A program made the position numbers and the translations under genes. A stretch of DNA of 39,132 nucleotides. Origin: AC-32 sp035473395. Its GTDB lineage: Bacteria > Actinomycetota > Thermoleophilia > Gaiellales > Gaiellaceae. Positions within the stretch are counted from its first letter, which is position 1. Every line of letters starts with the position of its first letter. A model generated the notes under the pieces. That model did not search any database. It saw only the letters and a list, made by a program, of their open reading frames with translations, and had not been told where the DNA came from. Shown one piece after another: positions 16,789-25,158 of the stretch. The stretch lies in assembly GCA_035473395.1 (NCBI GenBank), contig DATIOF010000106.1, positions 1 through 39,132 on the forward strand. Reading direction: 5' to 3'.

Positions 16789-19680
16789 GTGATCTGGTTC
16801 GGACGAAGGCCCATGCGTCGCGTGGCCGTCGCGCTCACCTTGCTGGGCGCGTTCGTGCTGCTCGCCGGCGCGCGCGTGCCAGGCGCGGCGACCAGCGGGT
16901 CGCTCCCGCCTGCGCGGCCGCTGCTTGGGAACCCCTCGGCGGCCGCAGCCTCCGCCCCCGCGTCCTCGGTGCCCGTCGGGTTCCAGGACTCGGTCGCCTT
17001 CTCGGGACTTACCAACCCGACCGCCGTCAGGTTCGCTCCCGACGGGCGCGTCTTCGTGATCGAGAAGCGCGGCCGGCTGAAAGTCTTCGACAGCCTGACC
17101 GACACGACATCGACGGTCGTCGCCGACCTCAGCTCCGAGGTGGACGACTACTGGGATCGCGGCCTGCTGGGGATGGCGCTCGATCCGAGCTTCGCGACGA
17201 CGAGACCGTACGTGTACCTCCTCTACACCTACGACGCCCCCCCAGGGCAGACGGCGCCGGTCTGGAATGACACATGCCCGACGCCACCGGGGGCGAATAC
17301 CGACGGGTGCGTCGTAAGCGGCCGGCTCGTCCGCGTCCAGGTCTCGGCCGCCGACCAGGAAGTCGGCTCTCCGCAGGTGCTGCTCGCCAACCAGTGGTGC
17401 CAGCAGTACCCGAGTCATTCGGTGGGCGACCTCGGCTTCGGCCCGGACGGAAAGCTCTACGTCAGCGCAGGCGAGGGAGCGAGCTTCACGGTCGTGGATT
17501 ATGGCCAGAACGGTGGCACGCTCGCCAGGACGCAGACGCCTGCTAACCCTTGCGGCGACCCGCCGGCAGGAGTCGGCGTGGCGCTGACTCCTCCGTCGGC
17601 CGAAGGAGGCGCCTTGCGCGCGCAAAGCCCGAACCGCGCACACGGACCCGCGGTGTTGAACGGCTCGGTACTGCGGCTCGATCCCGACACCGGCGCCGGT
17701 GGCGCCGGCAACCCCTGGGCAGGGTCCAGCGATGCGAACCTGCGCCGGATCACCGCTTACGGCTTGCGCAACCCGTTCCGATTCGCGTTCCGTCCGGGGA
17801 CGAGCGATCTCTGGCTCGGCGATGTGGGCTGGAACGACTGGGAGGAGATCGAGCGGCTCCAGACGCCGCCGGCTACGGCGCCGAACTTCGGCTGGCCGTG
17901 CAACGAGGGCCCGAGCCCCCAACCGGGCTATCAGACCGCCGGTCTGACCATGTGTTCGAACCTCTACGCGACGCCCGGCGCCGCTACCGGCCCTTACTTC
18001 GTCTACTCGCATCAGGACGAAGTTGCGTTGGGAGACGGGTGTACAAGCACCCATGGATCGGTGGTCAGCGGGATCGGGTTCTACGGCGGCACGCGCTATC
18101 CGGCGCCCTATCGGGGCGCGCTCGTCTTTGCCGACCACTCGCGCGAGTGCATCTGGGCGATGCCGCTCGGCGCGAACGGTCAGCCGGACCCGTCGCGCGT
18201 GCAGCCGCTCGTCAACGACGCCTCCAACCCGGTCGACATCGAGGCCGGGCCGAACGGCGATCTCTATTACGTCGACTTTGACGGCGGCACGATCCACCAC
18301 CTCTCGTACAACGCCGCAGGCACCTGCGCCACCGGCACGTTCCTGGCCGAGTACCACAACAGCGTCGACCTGTCCGGGCCTGCGGTGCTCAGGCGCTGCG
18401 AGAACGCGATCGACCACGACTGGGCCAACGGCCCGCCCGGCCCCGGTGTGAACTCAGATGGGTTCTCAGCCACGTGGAGCGGGCAGTTCTCGTTCGCGGG
18501 CGGCAGCTACACGTTCAGCTCGACTGCCGACGACGGCGTCCGGGTCTTCGTCGATGGGGTTTCGCTCATCGACGACTGGCACGACCAGTCACCGACCACA
18601 ACGACAGCGACGGTCTCGCTGACCGCCGGCACGCACTCGGTCCGGGTCGACTACTACGACCGCACGGGCGGGGCGCTGGCGCGAGTGAGTTGGGAGCTCG
18701 ACGCCGCAAACTCGGCGCCGACGGCGGTGATCGACGCGCCGTCGTCGACGCTCACGTATTCGGTCGGCGACGCGATCTCGTTCTCCGGCCATGCGACGGA
18801 TCCCCAGGACGGCGCGCTGCCGGCCTCAGCCCTCTCGTGGACGCTGCTGATCCATCACTGCACGACGCCGACCAGCTGCCACGTCCACGACGTGCAAACC
18901 TGGAGCGGGGTCTCAAGCGGCAGCGTGAACGCCCCCGACCACGACTATCCGTCGCACCTCGAGCTCGTCCTCCAGGCGACCGATGGCGACGGGCTCCAGA
19001 GCTCGGCGAGCGTGACCCTCCAACCGAAGACCGTCGACCTCTCATTCGCGACGATTCCCTCCGGCCTGGCACTCGCAGTCGGGAGCAGCACCGACGCTAC
19101 GCCATTCACACGGACGGTCATCGCCGGCTCTGCGAACTCGGTCAGCGCACCCGCGACGCAGACGCTCAACGGGCACACGTACTCGTTCGCTTCGTGGTCG
19201 GACGGCGGCGCGGCGGCGCACACCGTGACCGCGCCCGCGAACGCCGCCGGCTACACGGCCACCTACACCGACGCGACGCCGCCGCCCCCGCCACCGCCAC
19301 CGCCTCCGTTTCTCCCGCCAGTGCTGCCGCCGCTCTCGACGCAGGCGCCGACGCTGAGCGGCACCGCGGCCGAGGGCCGGCTCCTCACGGCCCACACAGG
19401 CAGCTGGAGCGGCGGGACGCCGATCGGCTTCTCATTCCAGTGGCTGCGCTGCAACCGTCATGCGAGCCGCTGCTCGGTGGTGGAGGGCGCGACCGGCCGG
19501 ACGTTCCGGCTTGGTGGCGCCGAGGTCGGCGGCCGGGTCGAGGCGCGCGTGACGGCGACGAACTCGGTGGGGTCGGCGACGACTCCGACGGGAGCCTCGG
19601 CGGTCGTCGTGCGCTATCACCATCCGCCGGTCCGCAATCTCCACCGCGCGCCGTTCTCCCTCCGGAGGCTGCTCCGCTAG
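16789..19680 (+). CDS. Secreted PQQ-type glucose/sorbosone dehydrogenase with PA14 and Ig-like domains (963 aa)
   Basis: A signal sequence (MRRVAVALTLLGAFVLLAGA) is followed by a six-bladed propeller of the glucose/sorbosone dehydrogenase family (about residues 55-510), with blade motifs such as PTAVRFAPDGRVFVIEKRG, GLLGMALDPSF, YGLRNPFRFAFRPG and FGWPCNEG. A PA14 domain, which usually binds sugars, follows at about 516-640, then a PKD/Ig-like part, a poly-proline hinge (about 830-845) and a last Ig-like module. The protein probably oxidises or binds extracellular carbohydrate. GTG at 16789 is preferred (AGGGGG seven bases upstream); ATG at 16813 is the alternative and the frame is open to 16690. 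The C-terminus is short and basic. Confidence 0.85.
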   Translation: MIWFGRRPMRRVAVALTLLGAFVLLAGARVPGAATSGSLPPARPLLGNPSAAAASAPASSVPVGFQDSVAFSGLTNPTAVRFAPDGRVFVIEKRGRLKVFDSLTDTTSTVVADLSSEVDDYWDRGLLGMALDPSFATTRPYVYLLYTYDAPPGQTAPVWNDTCPTPPGANTDGCVVSGRLVRVQVSAADQEVGSPQVLLANQWCQQYPSHSVGDLGFGPDGKLYVSAGEGASFTVVDYGQNGGTLARTQTPANPCGDPPAGVGVALTPPSAEGGALRAQSPNRAHGPAVLNGSVLRLDPDTGAGGAGNPWAGSSDANLRRITAYGLRNPFRFAFRPGTSDLWLGDVGWNDWEEIERLQTPPATAPNFGWPCNEGPSPQPGYQTAGLTMCSNLYATPGAATGPYFVYSHQDEVALGDGCTSTHGSVVSGIGFYGGTRYPAPYRGALVFADHSRECIWAMPLGANGQPDPSRVQPLVNDASNPVDIEAGPNGDLYYVDFDGGTIHHLSYNAAGTCATGTFLAEYHNSVDLSGPAVLRRCENAIDHDWANGPPGPGVNSDGFSATWSGQFSFAGGSYTFSSTADDGVRVFVDGVSLIDDWHDQSPTTTTATVSLTAGTHSVRVDYYDRTGGALARVSWELDAANSAPTAVIDAPSSTLTYSVGDAISFSGHATDPQDGALPASALSWTLLIHHCTTPTSCHVHDVQTWSGVSSGSVNAPDHDYPSHLELVLQATDGDGLQSSASVTLQPKTVDLSFATIPSGLALAVGSSTDATPFTRTVIAGSANSVSAPATQTLNGHTYSFASWSDGGAAAHTVTAPANAAGYTATYTDATPPPPPPPPPPFLPPVLPPLSTQAPTLSGTAAEGRLLTAHTGSWSGGTPIGFSFQWLRCNRHASRCSVVEGATGRTFRLGGAEVGGRVEARVTATNSVGSATTPTGASAVVVRYHHPPVRNLHRAPFSLRRLLR

Positions 19681-19691
19681 CATCGCGCTCC

Positions 19692-19792
19692 TCGGGCCGG
19701 GCCCCGTGCGGTGAGAGCTTGCGAACCGCGTCAGATCCGGAAGGAAGCAGCGCTAAGTACTGCTTCTCAGGCGCGCGGTGTGTCCGGCCCGG
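19692..19792 (+). ncRNA. ffs: Bacterial small signal recognition particle RNA (4.5S type)
   Basis: About 100 bases with the universal SRP RNA core: GTCAGATCCGGAAGGAAGCAGC near 19730-19752, followed by the answering GCTTCTCAGGCGCGCGG strand. The terminal helix pairs 19693-19700 with 19784-19791. The RNA binds Ffh to target nascent membrane and secreted proteins. It lies 80 bases upstream of dnaX, the usual place for ffs in actinomycetotes and many other bacteria. The exact ends are approximate. Confidence 0.93.
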
Positions 19793-19871
19793 GAACTGAG
19801 GCGTCGCTTGCGATGCCGACCAAGAAGGCGTGCCGGCTTGGCCGGTGCGCCGGCTTAAGTAGAGTCGCAGC

Positions 19872-21476
19872 GTGGCCGCCCTGTACCGCAAGTACCGCCC
19901 GCAGGACTTCGACGAGGTCGTCGGGCAGGAAGCGGTCACGCGGACGCTGAAGAACGCGATCGCGCACGGGCAGATCCGCCAGGCCTACCTGTTCGCGGGA
20001 CCGCGCGGAACCGGCAAGACCTCGCTCGCGCGCATCCTCGCCAAGGCGCTGAACTGCGAGCACGGCCCGACGCCGACGCCGGACAAGACCTGCCACGCGT
20101 GCCGCGCGATCGCCGACGGCACCTCGCTCGACGTGATCGAGATGGACGCCGCCTCCCAGCGCGGGATCGACGACATCCGCGAGATCCGCGAGCGCGTCGT
20201 GCTGCAGCCGGTCGAGGGGCGCTACAAGGTCTACATCCTCGACGAGGCGCACCAGCTCACCGACGCCGCCTTCAACGCGCTGCTGAAGCTGATCGAGGAG
20301 CCGCCGCCGCACCTCGTCTTCGTCTTCTGCACGACCGACCTCGGGAAGATGCTGCCGACCGTCCGGTCGCGCTGCCAGACGTTTGCGTTCTCGCGGCCGC
20401 GGCTGCCGGAGCTCGTGCAGGTGCTGCGGCGCGTGGCCGACGGCGAGGCGATCGAGGCGCCGGACGCCGCGCTGTCACTGATCGCCCGCTCGGCGCGGGG
20501 CGCCTACCGCGACGCGGTCTCGACGCTGGATCAGCTGGCCGCTGCGACGGAGAGCCAGGTCACCGTGCAGTCGGTACTGCAATTGCTGGGCGCGGTCGAG
20601 GAGGAGGCGCTCTTCCGGCTCTGCGACCTGATCGTCGACCGCGACACGGCCGGCGCGCTGACGTTCGTCGAGGAGCTTTCCGAGCAGGGCCAGGATCTGG
20701 GCCGGCTCGTGACCGACCTGCTCGAGCACCTGCGGCACCTGCTGCTCGTCCAGCACCTGGGCGAGGTGCCCGAGTCGCTGCCGGTGACGCAGGAGACGCG
20801 CGAGCGGCTGCGCGAGCAGGCAAACCAGGTCGGCGAGGCAACCGTGCTGCGGCTCTGCGACCTGCTCGCGGTGGCGGTCGAGGACCTGCGCCAGGGCGGC
20901 GATCCGCGGCTCCCGTTGGAGCTCGCGCTGGTGAAGGTCACGCGACCCGCGGCGGATCTCTCGCGAGAGTCGACCGCGCACCGGCTCGAGCTGCTGGAGC
21001 GCGGTGTCCATTCGAGCCAGGCCCCGGGGACAGACACAGGGACAGTCACAGTGACAGACACAGTGACTGTCACTGCCGACCCGGCGGAGACGCCCGCGGC
21101 GGGCCCGGCGCTGGAGCTCGAGCAGCTCCAGGAGGCCTGGCAGCGGACGATCCTGCCCGCCGTCGAGGAGAAGTCGATCCCGACCGCGTCGGTGCTACGC
21201 GAGGCGCACCCCAAGGGGCTCGCCGACGACACGCTCACCGTCGAGTTCCCACGGGCGGCCTCGTTCCACCGAGAGCTCGCCGAGGACCCGAAAAACGCGA
21301 CGCTTCTCGCCGAGGCGCTCTACGAGGTAACCGGCCGACACCTTGCCCTCGCCTTCGAGGTCGGCGAGAACGGCGGCGAGAGCGACGAGCCTGCGCCGGA
21401 CGAGCCCGCGAGTGAGGAAGAGATCATCGAGCTGATGAAGGGAACCTTCGACGCGCGCGAGGTGAGTGACGAATGA
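19872..21476 (+). CDS. dnaX: DNA polymerase III gamma/tau subunit
   Basis: A 534-residue clamp-loader ATPase. It opens ALYRKYRPQDFDEVVGQ, has Walker A GPRGTGKTS (residues 43-51), Walker B DEAH (124-127) and the sensor/Arg-finger region TVRSRCQTF. The zinc module has C62, C74 and C77, but the fourth expected ligand is D71. Domain III extends to about 350, then a low-complexity Thr/Val/Asp linker (about 385-401, encoded by a repetitive tract) and a C-terminal domain with a LEQLQEAWQRTILPAVEEKS start, like other actinobacterial tau tails. GTG at 19872 fits the conserved N-terminus. Its TGA overlaps a small ORF that leads into ybaB. It loads the beta clamp and couples the polymerase to the helicase. 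Confidence 0.95.
   Translation: MAALYRKYRPQDFDEVVGQEAVTRTLKNAIAHGQIRQAYLFAGPRGTGKTSLARILAKALNCEHGPTPTPDKTCHACRAIADGTSLDVIEMDAASQRGIDDIREIRERVVLQPVEGRYKVYILDEAHQLTDAAFNALLKLIEEPPPHLVFVFCTTDLGKMLPTVRSRCQTFAFSRPRLPELVQVLRRVADGEAIEAPDAALSLIARSARGAYRDAVSTLDQLAAATESQVTVQSVLQLLGAVEEEALFRLCDLIVDRDTAGALTFVEELSEQGQDLGRLVTDLLEHLRHLLLVQHLGEVPESLPVTQETRERLREQANQVGEATVLRLCDLLAVAVEDLRQGGDPRLPLELALVKVTRPAADLSRESTAHRLELLERGVHSSQAPGTDTGTVTVTDTVTVTADPAETPAAGPALELEQLQEAWQRTILPAVEEKSIPTASVLREAHPKGLADDTLTVEFPRAASFHRELAEDPKNATLLAEALYEVTGRHLALAFEVGENGGESDEPAPDEPASEEEIIELMKGTFDAREVSDE
21026..21075 (+). repeat. GACA/GTCA-rich palindromic tract inside dnaX
   Basis: About 50 bases built from GGGACAG, GACACAG, CAGTGAC and GTCACTG words. 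A 9-bp inverted pair joins 21049-21057 to 21067-21075, and an alternative 7-bp pair joins 21044-21050 to 21063-21069. It encodes the Thr/Val/Asp linker of DnaX in frame and is unlike the flanking GC-rich codons. Confidence 0.6.
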
Positions 21477-21555
21477 GCACGCTCCGCGTTCGGCTTGGCC
21501 CTGAACGTCGCAGGAGTTCCGAGGCAAGCGAGTCCGCACAAAGGAGAGAAACCCG

Positions 21556-21879
21556 GTGAGCGGGATGGATTTCAACAAGATGATGGAGCAGGTCCAGCAG
21601 ATGCAGGCCCAGATGCAGCAGGCCCAGGAAGAGCTCAAGAACGAGACCGTCCAGGCGACCTCGGGCGGCGGGATGGTCACCGTCACTGCGACCGGCGGCG
21701 GCGAGCTCAAGGAGATCAAGATCGACCCGAAGGCGATCGACCCGGACGACCCGGAGCTGCTCGAGGACATGGTGCTGGCGGCCGTCAACGAAGCGCTGCG
21801 CTCCTCGCAAAGCCTGATGGAGGCCAAGCTCGGGCCTGCGATGGGCGGTCTCAGCGGCCTCGGCCTGCCGGGGCTCTAG
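21556..21879 (+). CDS. ybaB: YbaB/EbfC-family nucleoid-associated protein
   Basis: A 107-residue protein with the family's layout: an N-terminal helix rich in Met and Gln (DFNKMMEQVQQMQAQMQQAQEEL), a central beta sheet (VTVTATGGGELKEIKIDP) and a C-terminal helix ending in a glycine-rich tail. YbaB proteins form dimers that bind DNA with little sequence preference, and are usually encoded between dnaX and recR, as here. The GTG at 21556 has an AAGGAGAG ribosome site upstream; ATG at 21565 is the alternative. It directly abuts the next gene (TAG followed at once by ATG). Confidence 0.93.
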   Translation: MSGMDFNKMMEQVQQMQAQMQQAQEELKNETVQATSGGGMVTVTATGGGELKEIKIDPKAIDPDDPELLEDMVLAAVNEALRSSQSLMEAKLGPAMGGLSGLGLPGL

Positions 21880-22296
21880 ATGGGGACGAGAATCGAGGCG
21901 CTCCGGCGCGTGCCGCTCTTCTCGGCGCTCGGGGACGACGAGCTCGCACACGTCGCGGAGGCCGTCAACGAGGTCGAGGTGCCGGCCGGCCAGCTGCTCG
22001 TCCAGCCGGGCACCGCGGGCAGCGGGATGTTCTTCATCGCCGAGGGCACCGCGGTCGTCGAGACCAAGCGCGACGAGATCGAGCTCGGCCCCGGCCAGTT
22101 CTTCGGCGAGCTCGCGCTGATCAGCGAGGACGCCACCCGCACCGCCCGCGTCCAGGCGAAAACCGACCTGCGCTGCCTCGCACTCGACCGCGCCAGCTTC
22201 CGCACGCTCGTCGCCGAGCACCCTGAGGTCGCGGCCTCGCTGCTCGAGGTCGCTCTCGGCCGCCTGGCCGAGAACGCGGGCGTCGGCGACAGCTAG
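21880..22296 (+). CDS. Single-domain cyclic-nucleotide-binding protein (138 aa)
   Basis: The whole protein is one cNMP-binding (CAP_ED-type) beta-roll: an N-terminal helix with RVPLFSALGDDEL, the roll, and a phosphate-binding cassette GQFFGELALISEDATRTARV, which keeps the family's F-G-E-L-A and R-T-A residues (the Arg that contacts the cyclic phosphate). The C-terminal helix ends at about 130; no helix-turn-helix, kinase or channel domain follows. It may sense cAMP or another nucleotide and act on a partner protein. It starts at the base after the ybaB stop, so the two are surely translated together, and recR follows after 21 bases. A cNMP gene between ybaB and recR is unusual. Confidence 0.85.
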   Translation: MGTRIEALRRVPLFSALGDDELAHVAEAVNEVEVPAGQLLVQPGTAGSGMFFIAEGTAVVETKRDEIELGPGQFFGELALISEDATRTARVQAKTDLRCLALDRASFRTLVAEHPEVAASLLEVALGRLAENAGVGDS

Positions 22297-22317
22297 CGGC
22301 CAAGGCACAATGGGCCG

Positions 22318-22908
22318 ATGTTCAGTCCGGCCGTCGAGAACCTCGTCGCGCAGCTGACACGCCTGCCGAGCGTGGGCCAACGCACCGCGCAGCGGCTCGC
22401 GTTCCACCTGCTGAGCGTGCCCAAGGAGGAGGCGCTCGCCCTCGCCCGCGCGCTCGAGGAGGTCAAGGAGCGCGTCCGCTTCTGCAACGAGTGCGGGAAC
22501 CTGACCGAGGACGAGACCTGCGACATCTGCCGCGACGAGCGCCGCGACCACACCATCGTCTGCGTCGTCGAGCAGCCGGCCGACCTGATCTCGGTCGAGC
22601 GCACGCACGAGTACCGCGGCCTCTACCACGTGCTCGGCGGCTCGCTCTCGCCGCTCGACGGCGTCGAGCCGGAGCACCTGCGCATCGCCGAGCTGCTCGG
22701 CCGCGTCGAGCGCAACGGCGTGGAGGAAGTCGTGCTCGCGACGAACCCGAACATGACCGGCGAGGCGACCGCGGCGTTCCTCGCCGACCGTCTCCGCGGC
22801 CGGGTGCGGGTGACGCGCCTGGCGAGCGGCCTCCCCGTCGGTGCCGACCTCGAGTACGCCGACGAGGTCACGCTCGGCAGGGCGCTCTCGGGCCGCCGCG
22901 AAATGTGA
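22318..22908 (+). CDS. recR: Recombination mediator protein RecR
   Basis: A 196-residue RecR of normal length. The N-terminal helix-hairpin-helix reads LTRLPSVGQRTAQRLAFHLL, then a four-Cys zinc module (CNECG...CDIC, around residues 58-73) and a Toprim domain with VVEQPADLISVERTHEYRG and a VLGGSLSPLDG loop. With RecO and RecF it loads RecA on gapped DNA. It closes the dnaX-ybaB-recR order common in bacteria, with one extra gene inserted. The start at ATG 22318 has only a weak ribosome site. lysC follows after 16 bases. Confidence 0.95.
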   Translation: MFSPAVENLVAQLTRLPSVGQRTAQRLAFHLLSVPKEEALALARALEEVKERVRFCNECGNLTEDETCDICRDERRDHTIVCVVEQPADLISVERTHEYRGLYHVLGGSLSPLDGVEPEHLRIAELLGRVERNGVEEVVLATNPNMTGEATAAFLADRLRGRVRVTRLASGLPVGADLEYADEVTLGRALSGRREM

Positions 22909-22924
22909 GCCTAGACTTCCCGTC

Positions 22925-24175
22925 GTGACCACGACCGAATTCGAGCCGCTTCCCGATCTCGCCGCTGCAGAGCCGAGCACCGGCACGCTCGTGATGAAGT
23001 TCGGCGGCACCTCCGTCGCCGACCCGGAGAAGATCAAAGACGTCGCCCGGCGGCTCGTCGAGGCGAGCAAGGCCGGGAATCGCGTCGTCGCCGTCCTCTC
23101 GGCGATGGGCGACTCGACCGACGATCTCGTCCGCCTCGCCTACGAGGTCTCGGCCAAGCCGAAGCCGCGCGAGCTGGACATGCTGATCTCGGTCGGCGAG
23201 CGGATCTCGTGCGCGCTGGCCGCGATGGCGATCTACGACCTCGGCGCCGAGGCGATCAGCCTCACCGGCTCGCAGGCGGGGATCGTGACCGACACCGTGC
23301 ACGGCCGGGCGAAGATCGTCGACGTCCGCGCGCGCCGGATCCACGAGGCGCTTGACCAGGACAAGATCGTGCTGGTCGCCGGCTTCCAGGGCGTCTCCAC
23401 CGACTTCGACATCACCACGCTCGGCCGCGGCGGCTCCGACACGACGGCCGTCGCGCTGGCTGCAGCGCTCGGCGCGGAGGTCTGCGAGATCTACACCGAT
23501 GTCGAGGGCGTTTTCACGGCCGACCCGCGGCTCGTGCCCGAGGCGCGCAAGCTGCACGCAGTCAGCTTCGAGGAGATGCTCGAGCTGGCCGCGTCGGGGG
23601 CGAAGGTGCTCCAGGTACGCTCGGTCGAGATCGCGCGCAGCCACAACGTCAAGCTGCACGTCCGCCCCTCCTACTCGCCGGCGGAGGGCACCTGGATTCG
23701 CGAGGAGGACGAACGGATGCTCGAGAAGGCACTCATCTCCGGAGTCACGCACACGCGCGAGGAGACGCTCTACCGCGTCGAGGGCACGACCGCTGCGCAG
23801 CTGTTCGCCGCCCTTGCCGACGCGAGCGTGAACGTGGACACGATCGTCCAGACCGGACCGGAGATCGTCTTCTCGGCGCCCGCCGACGACCGCGACGCAT
23901 CCACCGAGGTGCTCGACGCGCTCGGCGTTCAGTGGAGCGCGCGCGACGATCTCGGCAAGGTGAGCGTGATCGGCGCCGGCATGAAGAGCCACCCCGGCGT
24001 GGCCGCGAAGGCGTTCGCCACGCTGGCCGAGGCGGGCATCGAGCCCCAGGTCGTGACCACCTCGCCGATCAAGATCGCCTGCCACGTGCGCACCGACGAG
24101 GTCGACACGGCCGTCGCGGTGCTGCACCAGGCGTTCGAGCTCGATACGCCGGAAGCGGAGCGCCAGCATGCCTAG
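22925..24175 (+). CDS. lysC: Aspartokinase
   Basis: A 416-residue aspartate kinase, which phosphorylates aspartate at the first step to lysine, threonine, methionine and diaminopimelate. Seen: the KFGGTSVAD nucleotide motif near residue 25, the LISVGERIS region, GFQGVSTDFDITTLGRGGSDTTAVA with the active-site residues, and two C-terminal ACT domains (about 265-410), the usual site of feedback control by lysine and threonine. The N-terminus has about 20 extra residues before KFGG. GTG at 22925 is chosen because upstream sequence belongs to recR. It overlaps asd by 8 bases, so the two are translationally coupled. Confidence 0.95.
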   Translation: MTTTEFEPLPDLAAAEPSTGTLVMKFGGTSVADPEKIKDVARRLVEASKAGNRVVAVLSAMGDSTDDLVRLAYEVSAKPKPRELDMLISVGERISCALAAMAIYDLGAEAISLTGSQAGIVTDTVHGRAKIVDVRARRIHEALDQDKIVLVAGFQGVSTDFDITTLGRGGSDTTAVALAAALGAEVCEIYTDVEGVFTADPRLVPEARKLHAVSFEEMLELAASGAKVLQVRSVEIARSHNVKLHVRPSYSPAEGTWIREEDERMLEKALISGVTHTREETLYRVEGTTAAQLFAALADASVNVDTIVQTGPEIVFSAPADDRDASTEVLDALGVQWSARDDLGKVSVIGAGMKSHPGVAAKAFATLAEAGIEPQVVTTSPIKIACHVRTDEVDTAVAVLHQAFELDTPEAERQHA

Positions 24176-25100
24176 GGTCGGTGTGGTCGGCGCTACCGGA
24201 GTGGTGGGACGCGTCGTCGTCGAGATCCTGCGCGAGCGCGGCTTCGATGACGTGCGCCTGTTCGCTTCCGCGCGCTCGGCCGGAACCGAGATCGACGGCC
24301 GACTGGTCGAGGAGGCCACGCCCCAAGCACTCGCCGCGGGTGACCTCGACCTCTGCTTCTTCTCGGTCGGCTCACGCGCGAGCCGCGAGCTCGTCCCGCA
24401 CGCCGTGCGGGGCGGTGCGGTCTGCGTGGACAAGTCCGAGGCCTTCCGCCTGCAGGACGGCGTGCCGCTGGTCGTGCCCGAGGTGAACGGCGAGCGGGCG
24501 CTCGAGCACGACGGCATCGTCGCCAACCCGAACTGCTGCACGATCCCGCTGACGCTCGTGCTGAAGCCGCTGCACGACGCCGTCGGCCTCCGTTCGGTGC
24601 GTGTTGCGACCTACCAGTCGGCCTCGGGCAAGGGTGCCCAGCGCCTGCAGCAACTGCTGGACGAGCCGCAGATCGAGCACGACCTGTCCACGGACTGGGA
24701 CTTCGACGGCGAGGAGTTCGACGAGGAGGTCAAGCTCCGCGAGGAGACGCGCAAGATCCTCGAGCTCCCGGAGCTGCCGGTGAGCGCGACCTGCGTGCGA
24801 GTGCCGGTGCCGGTCGGGCACGCCGAGTCCGTGTGGCTCGAGACGGAAGCGCCGCTCGACCCCTCGCACGCGCGTGAGCTACTGGCCGCGGCGCCGGCGG
24901 TACGGGTCGAAGACTTCCCCACGCCCCGACTGGCCGCGGGCGCCGACGAGGCACTGGTCGGCCGCATCCGCCGCGACTCAGCAGCCGAGAACGGCCTCGC
25001 CCTCTTCATCGCCTGCGACAACCTGCGCAAGGGCGCGGCCCTGAACGGGATCCAGATCGGGGAGCTCGTGCTCTCCCAGCAGCCGGTCGCGGCCAGCTAG
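24168..25100 (+). CDS. asd: Aspartate-semialdehyde dehydrogenase
   Basis: A 310-residue enzyme that reduces aspartyl phosphate to the semialdehyde with NADPH. Seen: an N-terminal Rossmann motif GVVGATGVVGRVV, SVGSRASREL, the catalytic cysteine C123 in NPNCCTIPL (next to a second Cys), the substrate-binding segment SASGKGAQ and a C-terminal DNLRKGAALNGIQIGE motif. It is slightly shorter than many homologues but all the key regions are present. Its ATG lies inside the end of lysC, an 8-base overlap typical of the lysC-asd operon. Its product feeds peptidoglycan (DAP) and amino-acid synthesis. Confidence 0.95.
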   Translation: MPRVGVVGATGVVGRVVVEILRERGFDDVRLFASARSAGTEIDGRLVEEATPQALAAGDLDLCFFSVGSRASRELVPHAVRGGAVCVDKSEAFRLQDGVPLVVPEVNGERALEHDGIVANPNCCTIPLTLVLKPLHDAVGLRSVRVATYQSASGKGAQRLQQLLDEPQIEHDLSTDWDFDGEEFDEEVKLREETRKILELPELPVSATCVRVPVPVGHAESVWLETEAPLDPSHARELLAAAPAVRVEDFPTPRLAAGADEALVGRIRRDSAAENGLALFIACDNLRKGAALNGIQIGELVLSQQPVAAS

Positions 25101-25158
25101 GCCGGACTCCGCTCTACCTCTCAAGCACGGCGGCAAAAAACCCGATACCTGCGGAGAC

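Noticed and set aside
19279..19330. CCGCC-rich tract
   Set aside because: It encodes the poly-proline hinge of the sugar dehydrogenase; no separate repeat element is needed.
21424..24541. Long minus-strand open frames over ybaB, recR, lysC and asd
   Set aside because: Shadows of four well-recognised housekeeping genes.
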